From assembly GCA_905178155.1 (NCBI GenBank), contig CAJINV010000014.1, positions 840,116 to 904,115 on the forward strand: 64,000 nucleotides of DNA, given 5' to 3'. Shown piece after piece: positions 24,001 to 33,727 of the stretch (position 1 is the stretch's first letter; every line of letters starts with the position of its first letter). The DNA is from Amoebophrya sp. A120 (taxonomy: Eukaryota; Sar; Dinophyceae; Syndiniales; Amoebophryaceae). Under the pieces are notes generated by a model, which worked only from the letters and a program-made list of their open reading frames with translations, ran no database searches and was not told the DNA's origin. The translations under genes were made by a program, and so were the position numbers.

Positions 24001-27000
24001 CGGGTGGCGTCTGGAATTTCTTCGTTGCGTCAGACATCGTGTCGAAGACCTTTATTTCGAAGCCCGGGGCGGAAAACCCCACGGTTGCCCACAACGTCCC
24101 GCGTATGGGAGTGTCAGGATCGAAAGCGACAAGATCGAAAAATTTGCAATGCATAAAATGTAGGGCACGCAATGCCTGTGTTGGGGAGCAGGCAAATGAG
24201 ACCGATTGCAAGCCTGGTGTGTAGGGGGGGGCGATGTGCTGCCAGAGTAGCATGACAAGAGCGGTCTTCTTTTCCCAAACAGCATGACAGACTGGAGTTT
24301 GGTGCTCCCGAAATTTGCCATGCGCCACTTGGAAACTGAGGCTCCAACGCAACGGGCATCAATTTTATGCATCACAAATTATTTCGATTTTGGTGATTTC
24401 GATCCTGACAGTTCCATACCGCGCAGGCTCGATGTGGTGGCGAGACCGGTGGATTCCGACATCGCGAAAACTTCGAAAATAGTGACCCCCAGCGACCCCC
24501 AGTACTCGTAGGTTTCCGGGTTCATGGGCGCCGCACCGGTGACAGCAAACTGGAGCTTGTCTAGCCCGATCTTCTTGCGGACCAGACCCGTCACCGTGTT
24601 GGCAAGACCTGGCGAATTTTGTATGTTTAGCTTTGGCTTTGGTGGGAGAATCGCATCATATCGATGCGAATACCCTGCGCAGCAGATTGATCACAAAGAA
24701 CTCTTTGTAGAGTAGTGTTGCAAAATCGTAGATTATCCGCATGACAAAAAATGGCAAAAATCTTTTGGCAAATTGATCAATACCCCACTTCAGCGGGTAT
24801 TGTCCGTTCCCCCCGAGGAGGCAGTTTTTGGAGTGGATCAGGCATTTCATCTTCGCCCATTGACTCAGCCACTTCATGGGGGGTTTCACTTTCGCCCCGA
24901 CGGCTTTCATCCCTTCCGCAAGCTTTTCCCAGACGCGGGGCACCCCGAGGAAAATCGTGGGTCGGATGGACGATTATGCGTTGCAAAAGTTAAAGCATCG
25001 TACACTTGTACTGGTATTTAACTGGATTGCATTTTTACTTCAAACGTTACTAAAATAGAATTTGTAATGCTGATCTCGTCCCTAAGTTCGGCGATTTGTC
25101 ACTTATGATTGCCAATACCACGAGTACGAAGATATCACTTTTGCAATGGATAACTCCATCCGCTGCACAATGGTGGCCTCCGAAAGATCGTACTTGCGTG
25201 CAAAATACACCTGATATTGATAATGGAAGACACTACATTTTTTTCTGGAAGTACTTCAGTAATTAACAACTTGTGATGCAGTGGAAACTCGAACTTGAAC
25301 ATGAAGCGAGAAAGAAGTGTGACGCAAAAACTACGATCTCAAGACCTTACGGCACAGTAGTCCCAATAGCAGTACATACCGTGGCCGGTGTCGAGAATTT
25401 TGCGGTAGCAACAATCGGAAAAACGACGTCCAGCATGAGCCCGGCAATGTGCGAGAGTGGCAAGTAGGAAATGAGACGCTGCGGGCCCTTCAGTGTTCCC
25501 GTGGTGTGTTTTATCCTGTGTAGAAACGTCCCCGCCGCAGAGTTGTCATGCTAAACAGAATTGCGGCACACTTGTCATGCGGAGTGGTAATTACAGGAGA
25601 CGTTGTCACGTTTTGGAATTTGTGATGCTGCCAACGGGATAAGGAGATGGCTTTGTGAAGTGGCTGTCCTTTCTAACGTAACCTGCACTACAAAAATACA
25701 GCGAGAAAATTGTCATGCTTAACTCCTAAAACTTCTGGATTTGTCTTGCAAAATCCAAACTTGTTGACTATCGGGCGGAGACGTTTCTAATCAGGATATG
25801 CTTCAGGCCGAACTCCTTCTTCGAGTCGTAGACATGTTCGTACAGCCCTAGACATATGCATTGAAAAACTGCCGTGTTTGGTACAAATTGCATATCCAAC
25901 TTCTTTCAGAAGGAAAAATGGAATTCGTATCAAGTATGCTGATTCTCATTCTGCTCAGGACTGAAATTTGTCATGCGTGGCTGCAATCTCACATCAACCT
26001 ACGACTTTTTCACAGCATAACACAGGCGGTCGAGCAAAGGTTGTCGTGGGAGAGCATGGCTTATGCATTGCAACTATCGATCTGGGTCCGGATTTGTCAT
26101 GCGCAGACTTCAAGGACAGCAAGATCTGTGATGCATGAATACAAGTCGCCAACATTTTTGTCGTGCTGAAACCCAGTAAGTCATGCGTTTCTTTGATTGC
26201 GCCTGAATCTGCAATGAGCCTCGCGAAATTTCTGATGCTGTTGTGCCGCACGAGTAGCTACACTCTGCAATACAAGTGTCAGCAACACAAGTTCACTCCA
26301 GAGACCCAGGAGACATACCAATTTGCAATGCATACGACCCCCTTGGGCATCCCGGTGGTCCCGCTTGTGTAGATCAGCACGCAGCAGTGCCCGGGCTTGA
26401 GTTTCGCTTTATGCATTGCAAATATGTCCTCTCAGTCTGGAAATTTGTATTGCGTGTCTGGCATTCCTCAAGAAACTGTGCTGCATGACCGAAATGAAAA
26501 AAGCACAACTTTTTTTTTGTCATGTTGCAAAAACGCAGTTTCTATATGCAGGCTTAGCAAGAGACAATGAGGAAAGATCTTGTCATGCTTGGGTGCACTA
26601 CTTGAAAGTCGTCTCAGACCCCTTCTCCACTCATCCACATTTGTTCAGCTGTATACACAAGTTTACTCCCGTGGAAATGGACCGAGATGACATATTTCCA
26701 CTCGATACGCCTGTCGTTCCTGCAGCACCGCAGCACCTTTCCCCTGGCCGATCGCCACTAGTTGGGGCCAGGTGATCACCTTCAGGCCAGCCGTATCGCA
26801 AGAAAAAGGTGCTACAGTTACACATTGTCTTGCAGGCCAAGGACAGGCAAGCTCTCTCATGCCGGATATGCATACAGGCCTCGTTTCATAGGTGTTTTCC
26901 CGTAGGATTTCTGCATTACAAAGTTTTCTCACTCACGCAGAGAAATTTGTGTTGCTAAATTGACTACAAATGTGTAACTGTAACACTTTTTTCGTGGGAT

Positions 27001-29293
27001 AAGCCGTCTTGCACACGGCCGAGTCCGCGATGCTCTTCACGTACTCGAAATCCTCCACGGAATACACTACCACTAACCCGTGTAAAAACGTCCCCACTCC
27101 CCAGTTGTCATGCAGAATTGCAAGGAGAAGAACATTTGTGATGCGCATCCCCATGATAGGCATTTCCCATCGTGTTTTGGAATTTGCAATGCTGTAAACA
27201 GGATAAGAACCTGGACTTGTAATGCCGCTGCCCTTTCTAATCTGCACTACGCTACGGACTGCAAGTTGTCATGCTTGACTCCAAACATTTCTCGGTTTGT
27301 GTTCGAAAATCCCCAGGTTGACTCTGGGATGGGGATGTTTTTGCTCAGGATAACCACCGCCTTCAGCTTCGTCCCGAGCAGGTTTTTCGGGGCTTGCAGC
27401 AGGGTTTCGCACTGTTTTTTCCCCTCCACCACCGCCACACTCGCGTTGGACTGCTTCACCTTGTAGCACATGTGGTCCAGGGAGTCGGTCGGGTAAATGC
27501 CCGCGACCTTGGCCCCGATGGCCGCGGCGGCGGCAAAGGACATGTGCCACTCGGGGGCGTTGAAGCCCCACACGGCCACTGAGCCGAACATCTTCACGTC
27601 AAAATCCGTCGCCATCGCAGCCGCAGCGTGATTCACTTCGTCGTGAAATTGCGAATAGGTCCACCTGGTAGAATGAAGTGGGCCAGTCGTTTCATCTTGC
27701 AGCTCATTTTTTCGGAAGCAGGAGACATACGAAGAACTAATTCAAGCTAATACCCAAGGAAAAGAACGAGAGCTGCCGCTGCCCAGGAGCATATTGCAAA
27801 TCATCGTGACAAAAAACGAACATCTTCGGTAGAAATCCAAACAATTATACGAGGTCCATTCGTCCAGTGGTAAACTCGGCGCTTTTTTCTCCCCTAGCTT
27901 CGCTGGCACGGGTCTTTCCACTCGCAACGCGATGGCATCTGGGTACTGCTGCGCGGCCATCGCCATATATTTCGGCACGGAATTATCCTATGCAAAACCG
28001 CTTCGAAGCAACTCTTTCATGTCAACGAAATAAATGAGCCGAAAGCTTCCCGGGGTGCAGTAGAAGCAGATGCACAACTACAAGAACTTCACGTTCACTT
28101 CCTCTATACACGGTTCGCATGACAAACTGCTCAAAATAAACTCGCAATGGTGCTCAAGATCCTGAGGATCAAAGACCCTCGATTAGTTCTTCGTCGTTCC
28201 ACATCATTCTGCACACAGGATACGTCTATCGTAAGGAAAAATCGCCCCTCCCCATATCGAAACGGCACGCCTCAGAGAATTTGCGATGCTTATTTGTGAC
28301 CACAAATCGCGTCTGTCTTGCAAGAAAGCCAGCGCATAGGCTCCGCCCCATTATGCAGGCGGCTTGTAATGCTGTTGGGTCTACAGCATAGACGTTCCTC
28401 ATGCTAAGCGCCTAGGCCGAAACCCCTCTACATTGGCATGATACGGGCCTGCAGTCCTCCACTGCAAGACAAATCTGATTTGTCTACGCAAATCCAGCAT
28501 CAGAAGTTTCGTTTTGATGTGGGGAGGATGGATTTTTCCTTTTGATAACGTCATGGCCGGGTTCCACGCCTCCGACGCCGGTCCGGTTTTCGCAAACCGG
28601 GTGGGTAAACAGGCTTCCGCGTCACACGTCCACAGCAAGTTGTTTGCTGCATTACCCGGAGATGATTTCTGCCTGGCCAAATCCCCGTACTCAACGCACT
28701 CCTCGGGCTTGATAGACGGCGCGCGGCGCGGAATTTTTTTCGCCGGTTTCGCCACCAGTGTGAAGTAGATGGCGACCAGGACCGCCAGGGCGTGCCGGCC
28801 GTAATACACGTACAGTTTCACCTCGTCCCCAGACGAACTACCAGCGGAGGCACTCGTACCACCGAACAACCCGCCCGCAAAACCTGACTCCGTAGAAGTA
28901 GTACCGTTGAGGTCCGGCAGGAGCTCGAAGGAAATGAGAAGCTTGACCAGCTCCCTATCAAATGTAAAAATATCTGGGTCTGGAAGGATGTAACTTGTGA
29001 TGCGCATTTCAGAACACACAAAAATCTCTGACGCATAGGCAGCAAAAGCTGCTCACATTCTGTCACCAAAATGGGGGATTTGTCATGCGGATTCGGCATT
29101 GCGGAAGCTTCTCGAAACCTGTGATGCTAGAGCTTCCATGCCAGACCTTCTGTGTCATGCACAAACAGCATGACTCAGACTCTTCCAGACCCAGACCTTT
29201 TTACATTCGATACTCCCCGGTGCCGTACAAAACGGTCTCGTGCACGAGCATGGCGAACACCGCCGTAAACATCATCTCCATGGGACCCATCAT
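21069..29293 (-). CDS. Bubblegum-type long-chain acyl-CoA synthetase
   Basis: Activates long or very-long-chain fatty acids to acyl-CoA with ATP. ATG at 29293 (MMGPMEMMFTAVFAML), stop TAG at 21069-21071, about 20 exons. An N-terminal hydrophobic segment (ALAVLVAIYFTLVAKP) is a likely membrane anchor. Adenylation-domain order is intact: EWTYSQFHDEV; WGFNAPEW; the phosphate-binding motif IYTSGTTGMPKGV; MLSHDNL; YLPLSHIAG; IFLGVPRVWEKL; VTGAAPMNPE; FAMSESTG; GELCYRGRNVMMGYL; GWVRSGDK; and ITGRYKELIITAGGENIAPV with PIENW. The last motif is typical of the bubblegum (ACSBG) group. The C-terminus is EELTPTMK...LIDEMYGE. Nearly every intron is an introner, and TSD-guided excision restores these motifs, which is the best proof of the splice model. 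One intron (about 23032-23558) is GT-AG. Product is very sure; some exon ends are approximate. Confidence 0.93.
21111..21275. mobile_element. Introner, family J (J1)
   Basis: 165 bp, with inverted AGAAAAAAGCAGACAGG / CCTGCCTGCTTTTTTCT near the ends. Direct repeat GTAGTTGTC/GTACTTGTC flanks it. Removal gives MDKYRKLIDEMYGE at the synthetase C-terminus. Confidence 0.8.
21311..21512. mobile_element. Introner, family D (D5)
   Basis: Starts TATCCCGTGCAAAAGTAGTG and ends in the degenerate inverse CTACTTTCGCACTGCGTA. No clean TSD. It separates LTPTMK from RLKRSFVM. Confidence 0.75.
21601..21900. mobile_element. Introner, family A (A15)
   Basis: Begins TATGCATCGCAACC with CTCTGGGTCTGG and ends in the inverse CCCAGACGAACCAATTCTC then ATGCATA. 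TSD ACGGG/ACGGC at 21596-21600 and 21901-21905. Confidence 0.8.
22053..22325. mobile_element. Introner, family A, diverged (A16)
   Basis: Starts TATGAATTGAAAATACGTCG with GGGGTCTAG and ends CCAGACCCAGAAATATCAGC then ATTTGCCATGCATA. TSD unclear. Sits between ATGLE and the exon starting PGTDQLTPDC. Confidence 0.7.
22424..22576. mobile_element. Introner, family D (D2)
   Basis: 153 bp, one of the shortest. TATGCATTGCAAAAGCATCG and the inverse GCGATACTTTTGCACAGGATA. Perfect TSD GAAAA at 22419-22423 and 22577-22581. Removal gives WLQTNF-PAISNVMMVG. Confidence 0.92.
22637..22965. mobile_element. Introner, family B, diverged (B9)
   Basis: Left end TATCGTGCGGAAAAAAGAAC, right end GGGACGTTTTTACCACGCTG then GATA. 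TSD degenerate. It splits the conserved ELIITA-GGENIAP motif. Confidence 0.72.
23263..23541. mobile_element. Introner, family B (B4), inside a GT-AG intron
   Basis: TATCCTGAGTAAAAACGTAC and the inverse GTACGTTTTTACTCAGGATA. Perfect TSD AAGTA at 23258-23262 and 23542-23546. The host intron is already bounded by AAG|GTACTAAC and CAG, so the element landed inside an existing intron. Confidence 0.88.
24104..24418. mobile_element. Introner, family G (G1)
   Basis: TATGGGAGTGTCAGGATCGA and an inverse arm of about 45 bp ending CCATA. Perfect TSD CCGCG at 24099-24103 and 24419-24423. The interior closely matches G3 at 52222-52532. Confidence 0.92.
24975..25152. mobile_element. Introner, family D (D4)
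   Basis: 178 bp, TATGCGTTGCAAAAGTTAAA and the inverse end ATCACTTTTGCAATGGATA. TSD unclear. Removal gives VQRME-SIRPTIFLGVPRVW. Confidence 0.78.
25512..25798. mobile_element. Introner, family B (B5)
   Basis: TATCCTGTGTAGAAACGTCC and the inverse GAGACGTTTCTAATCAGGATA. TSD unclear. Separates KKEFGLK from HTTGTLKGPQR. Confidence 0.82.
25855..26019. mobile_element. Introner-like element, unassigned family
   Basis: 165 bp, TATGCATTGAAAAACTG and the inverse GACTTTTTCACAGCATA. No clear TSD. Lies in the intron after MLSHDNLCSTAC. Confidence 0.6.
26062..26334. mobile_element. Introner, family A variant (A17)
   Basis: TATGCATTGCAACTATCGAT with CTGGGTCCGG, and an end AGACCCAGGAGACATACCAA then TTTGCAATGCATA. 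Lies between GMPKGV and AMLSHDNL, that is, inside the AMP-binding motif. Confidence 0.75.
26410..26707. mobile_element. Introner, family A variant (A18)
   Basis: TATGCATTGCAAATATGTCC with CTCAGTCTGG, ending GACATATTTCCACTCGATA. Imperfect TSD CGCTT/CGCCT. Separates LQERQA from KLKPGHCCV. Confidence 0.75.
26794..27001. mobile_element. Introner, family E (E1)
   Basis: TATCGCAAGAAAAAGGTGCT and the inverse TAACACTTTTTTCGTGGGATA. Perfect TSD AGCCG at 26789-26793 and 27002-27006. Confidence 0.92.
27074..27352. mobile_element. Introner, family B (B2)
   Basis: TAACCCGTGTAAAAACGTCC and the inverse GATGTTTTTGCTCAGGATA. Perfect TSD ACCAC at 27069-27073 and 27353-27357. Removal gives LKAVVVYSVEDFEY. Confidence 0.9.
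27984..28222. mobile_element. Introner-like element, family D-like (D6), abutting C2
   Basis: TATCCTATGCAAAACCGC and a degenerate inverse end CTGCACACAGGATA. Only about 4 bp separate it from introner C2, so two elements form one compound intron. Removal of both gives NPAMT-NSVPKYMAMAAQQ. Confidence 0.6.
28227..28547. mobile_element. Introner, family C (C2)
   Basis: TATCGTAAGGAAAAATCGCC and the inverse GGATTTTTCCTTTTGATA. Perfect TSD ACGTC at 28222-28226 and 28548-28552. Opposite orientation to C1. Confidence 0.92.
28956..29212. mobile_element. Introner, family A (A3)
   Basis: TATCAAATGTAAAAATATCT and the inverse end CTTTTTACATTCGATA. Perfect TSD CTCCC at 28951-28955 and 29213-29217. Removal gives LYGTGELVKLLISFE. 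Interior nearly the same as A2. Confidence 0.93.
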
Positions 29294-31196
29294 GTTGGAT
29301 CTGAATAAAATTGAAGCTATTTTTATTTTGTTCTGAAATTCTTGCGTAGAAATATTCTAAGTTTGCATCTCGTCAGCAGAGGTAGTTTATAAAGCTTATT
29401 CCTGTACTAGTAAAACCGGCATGGCGGGCGCCACCGAGTTTGCGTGCAATAAAAGAATTCCGCAAAGAGACTTTTCAGATGCCGATGCTTTGGTCGTAAT
29501 AAATTTGTCAATGCACCGGTCTCGTCGTCCCACCTCTTGTTCCTCACACACGTAAGAAAACGCTCCTGAAATCTTTCTCAAAAACTACAGCAAGCAAACA
29601 AAAAAACTACAGACGTGCCCATAATTGAAAACAATTTTAAAATGCAGTGTCTGACAACGCGGCAAGAAGCTCGAAACACTGCAACACTGAAACTTCTTGC
29701 TGACAGCATGTACCACAATATGTGTGTGATCAAATTAATCACCACACTCGCAGAGTTTTTCTTTCCACGGCCTCTTCATTTCTCGTCTCAATTGTGTACA
29801 GTTTTTTTCTTTGTTGTTGTGGACGAAAAATTTGACTCTAGTTTATCTTCATCAGGCTCGAGAGGAGCTACTTCTTGCTTGCGAGCGACTCACCCCGTCG
29901 TGGTCTTTTGTTGGTTGCAACTCGTGGTCCCGGCACATCAAAACATCACCACTGCATTCAATTTTAGTGTGATATCCAGCACAAGACGTTGTCCTCCAGG
30001 CAGTGTTGACGTGGTGATTTGTTCTAGTTCGATAGCGGCAACAGTTGTAGCGAAACAGCCAACCTCAAGAACTTAAGTAGCTTGCTTCAAATTGTACAGT
30101 TTATTTACGCTTCGTATTCGATACTTCTTTAATTTTTTTTGAAACTATACATTTGCGAATTCAATTTTGTTTCAAGAGTCTATCTCATTGGTGTTCATTT
30201 TGAAAGTGTTATCCCGACCGCATACGGTTGGAAAGTCGAATCTGTTAGCACGTGACAAATAAGCCAATGTAAAACGATAAAACGCAGTAGGTTTTTGTTT
30301 TTGATAGTTTCTGATAGAAGATAAACAACGTACTTCTTTGAATATTGCGTTCCAGTGTAGAGGACTTCCTTGCTGCAGTTCTGGCTGCCAGCGATGAGTT
30401 GCGTACGGTGCTACATCTTCCGTTCGGTAGTTCTGGGCACCTCTAGACCATGCACTTATTAATTTTTCGTTGTTTTTACTGATTTCAATTTTGAGTATTT
30501 TACCCGCGGTTTTCTTCCGTCCGTCCCTGTTGTTAGATAGGGGGGTAATTAAAGGTTAACTTTTACGAATTTGGAACGGCAGCTCACGAAGCAGCAGCTT
30601 CGAAATACTGATATTATCATACTCAGGTGTGCGTGTGAAACGATTCGGGAGCCTGTCTCTTAGGTGGAGCTGGATTAGCTGTGCTGCGTCTGAATTTAAT
30701 TTCGATAAATCTTCTGTATCATACGCTAGGGAGTCTGTTGTGTCTGAATTTAATTTTGGAAAAGGTGGTTTTTCTTTCTTTTCGGCGAGCGAGGTCTAAG
30801 TCTGTTATTGTTTTGTTATTTCTTTTCCCCTTTGGTACAAAATGAAACGCTAGGTAGAGGATAGAATAGGTAAACTGAAATCGTTGTAAAGTGTTAAAGA
30901 AGCAAAATCGAGAGACGATTGTAATTTTCATTTTTCTTTTTGAGTGCTGCCATTAATACATTGTTTTTATTGTTTTCAAGCCTTAATTTCCGTGCTCTCG
31001 TTATGTAGATATTGTACGCTGTTATTCTCGATGCATCGAACTGTTAAAAATATTCAAAGCAAAGTTGTAATGCAAAGTAAGTCTTAGCTGCGTCTTCGCA
31101 TGTCTTTGTTTCTGATCTACGACCATTAACTTTCATCTCTTATCCCACCTCCAGTTCGTTGTGACTCACAAAATGAAAATCTAAATCATCACTTCG
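29294..31196. other. Intergenic, no gene supported
   Basis: 1.9 kb, strongly AT-rich with T-runs. A 153-codon plus-strand frame (29615-30076) lacks protein-like features. No introner, so it is a useful negative control for the insertion pattern. Confidence 0.5.
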
Positions 31197-33488
31197 TCAC
31201 GCGTGCATGAGTCCCCCACCCCCCGCAGCTCCATGGGTTCTTGCGTCCTTGTTGTTCGTTCCTGCATGCGGATGAACATGTTTCTGCCCCAAGATCTTGC
31301 TCTTGCCGCGCGACCACGACCGCAAGCAGGGCAAAAAGTACACCGCCATCCCCACCAGAAGCACGAAAAACACCGCGCCGCAGAGTCCGTAGAAGTACGT
31401 TGCGCCGCTCAGGAAAGATGAAGTAGAACCACTGCGGAAAGAGGGTGAAGGTTGGTAATTCATTTTCGTGCTGGCTTTGCCTTCATTTTGATGTGAGAAT
31501 TCTCCGTGGTCAGTGGTACTCGTCCTGCTTTCATTTCCTCGTAGCCCGGACGCACTGCGACCAGCATCGGAAGTAGATGTAGCGGTTTGTATATTACCTC
31601 CGGGTAACGACGTGCCGGTAGTAGTTGTTGAAAATTCATTCGCCGTTTCAAATGCTCCGCCGATTTGTTGTCCTGGATTAATGTTCTCGTCCACAGCCGC
31701 AACTACAGCAGTTGATTGTATCACCCCTTCTTCACCTCCCGTCTTCTGCAAATGCTTTTTTCGGTGCGCGCGGAAGTGCGGCGTTTTCTTGACCGCAAGA
31801 ACAGTTTGCTGCTCCACGCCGGACGTCGCAGTTTTCCGCAGTGTTTCCCCGTGCTGCATCTCGGGCAGAAGTTCATCTTCTTCCCCCACTGGAGGTACCG
31901 CAGGTTGCTCACTCTCGACCTCCTCAGCACTGGACGAAATCTGCATGACCATTTGGAGAGGAGAACCGTGCATCTGCGAAGAATGATTTTTACGGCGTCG
32001 CAGGTTCGTTTTCTTGAAGGGAACTACAGGTGGTATTGTTGTTGTTTCTGGTTTCATTCCATTTGCTCCTGTAGTTCTTGCAGAGTTGTCATGTTCTTCA
32101 TGCAGTGTGAAACGCGGCTCCACTCCACCTCCTGCTGTCCTCGTGGTCTTTTCTACTGAAACATCAATTTCTTGTTGACTAGAAGAGTGCTCCGCCCGGT
32201 TCCCCACTTTACTCGACGGACCCCCTTCGTCTATCGTCTTGGTGTTGCCGCGCTGCAGAAAGGCAGAGGTCGGCTCGACAGCCGGGTCGTCCTCGGGTTC
32301 TGGTTGTTCCGCATTTGGAGGAGCTGCTGTCGCACTGCCGGAAGGTGCTGCTGTTGCTGGTGGAACAACAGTACCACTCGCAGTATCTCCCCGGTTTTGG
32401 CCACTTGAGCCTCCTTCATAGGGTGGCTTGTACGGGCCCAGCTCCATCACGCGCCCGTGTTTGTCCATCACTCCCACGCGGTACGGGGAGCTGGCAATGA
32501 GAGCGTCACTACTGATAGTGCCAGGACCCCCCGGTGGCACTGAAGATGCATCGGTGCTGCTGGGAAATGTTGAGGGGGCACTACCAGCTGAACCTGAGGT
32601 CGTATCGTCCCCCGCCATGGTAGTGGTACCCTCCACGGGCAATTGTGGCTGCAGCGGAGCTTGCGCATCCGCAGCTACAGTTTCCGGCTGTACTTGCGAC
32701 GGAGGACCCGACACTCCTTCTTGTTGTTGTTCCGAACTCCTCCCATGTCCTTGCTCACGCGACAAGCCACCGCGTTCTTCTTCCGGCCTCGCACTTGTGA
32801 TGTCCACGCCAGTGTTTGCTGGTTCTGCCTCTTCCGCGCCTCCGTTTGCGCCTGCGCTTTGCGTGGTGCTGCTCGGGAAAAGAGGTGGCAGTGTGTCGCT
32901 TGGTTCGCCGCGGCCAGGAGCAGTAGCTGCGGCAGCAACCGTGCTGGGTCCTTCTTGGTCTTCTGCTGCACGAGAAGAGGATGTAAGATCTTCCTCCTGC
33001 TGGCCTGCTTGTTCGTCTTCTCCACCCGACAGACCACGGTCGGTCGTGGAAGGTTCTTCTGCTTCTGTGCCAGTTTCATCTGCAAGCGCGCGTCCGGAAG
33101 CAGTGGTCTCAGGACCTCCTGTTGGCGTCGGCTCATCTGCAAGCGGTTGTGCGACTTCTTCTGCAGCTTCACCAGCGGCGATGTCTTCTTCGGCTTCGGC
33201 TTCCGCACCTGCACTGTCCTGCTTCCGACCAGCACTCCCCTCCGAAGTAACTGCCACTCCTGCATTTCCGCCTGCTGCGGTTCTTTCCGCCTCCTGCGGT
33301 GGTGCGCCTGCAGTGGTACTACTGCCGACTTCCGATTGCAGTTCCCGAGTAGTAGCAGCAAGACCAGCGTCCCCTGTGTCGGACACCGATGCCCTCGTCC
33401 CCGCTCCCTCCGCACCACGGCCCACGGCTTGTTCCTCGTTTTCCGTCGCGGGAAGGCGAGCCGTGCTTATGCAGAACGCATTGGACAA
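31197..33488 (-). CDS. Low-complexity single-pass membrane protein, 5' end unresolved
   Basis: A 763-codon open frame ending TGA at 31197. It is very rich in Glu, Ala, Gly, Ser, Thr and Pro for about 640 residues, with no folded domain evident. Near the C-terminus is one clear membrane segment (FYGLCGAVFFVLLVGMAVYF) followed by a basic tail (RSWSRGKSKILG) and a His/Gly-rich end. The layout fits a type I surface protein with a mucin-like or acidic ectodomain. The first codon is TTG with TGA just upstream, so a first exon carrying the ATG and signal peptide should lie within 33489-33727. I could not place it. No introner interrupts the long exon. Confidence 0.7.
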   Translation of the reverse strand: MSNAFCISTARLPATENEEQAVGRGAEGAGTRASVSDTGDAGLAATTRELQSEVGSSTTAGAPPQEAERTAAGGNAGVAVTSEGSAGRKQDSAGAEAEAEEDIAAGEAAEEVAQPLADEPTPTGGPETTASGRALADETGTEAEEPSTTDRGLSGGEDEQAGQQEEDLTSSSRAAEDQEGPSTVAAAATAPGRGEPSDTLPPLFPSSTTQSAGANGGAEEAEPANTGVDITSARPEEERGGLSREQGHGRSSEQQQEGVSGPPSQVQPETVAADAQAPLQPQLPVEGTTTMAGDDTTSGSAGSAPSTFPSSTDASSVPPGGPGTISSDALIASSPYRVGVMDKHGRVMELGPYKPPYEGGSSGQNRGDTASGTVVPPATAAPSGSATAAPPNAEQPEPEDDPAVEPTSAFLQRGNTKTIDEGGPSSKVGNRAEHSSSQQEIDVSVEKTTRTAGGGVEPRFTLHEEHDNSARTTGANGMKPETTTIPPVVPFKKTNLRRRKNHSSQMHGSPLQMVMQISSSAEEVESEQPAVPPVGEEDELLPEMQHGETLRKTATSGVEQQTVLAVKKTPHFRAHRKKHLQKTGGEEGVIQSTAVVAAVDENINPGQQIGGAFETANEFSTTTTGTSLPGGNIQTATSTSDAGRSASGLRGNESRTSTTDHGEFSHQNEGKASTKMNYQPSPSFRSGSTSSFLSGATYFYGLCGAVFFVLLVGMAVYFLPCLRSWSRGKSKILGQKHVHPHAGTNNKDARTHGAAGGGGLMHA

Positions 33489-33727
33489 CTCTCATGCACA
33501 GTGGGTTTTTTTCATCCCGTGTTTTATGTATGACTTTTGTAAAATTTTCGTGATCCGGTGCTAGGGAAAGATGTGGCTTCCACTACCACCTGCATCCCTC
33601 TTCAATAGCAAATCACGACTCGTACGCTTATAATTTGAAGGGTTTTTTACAAACACGTACAGGAAAATTCTTTTTTGCCAAAATAAATCAATGTATCTTC
33701 AAAAATGACGCATGGCAACACGCCCGA

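Noticed and set aside
32428-33564. Plus-strand 378-codon frame and an overlapping 296-codon frame
   Set aside because: Antisense of the low-complexity membrane protein. Composition (Ser/Ala/Pro, Cys/Arg/Phe) is the mirror of the real frame, with no domain.
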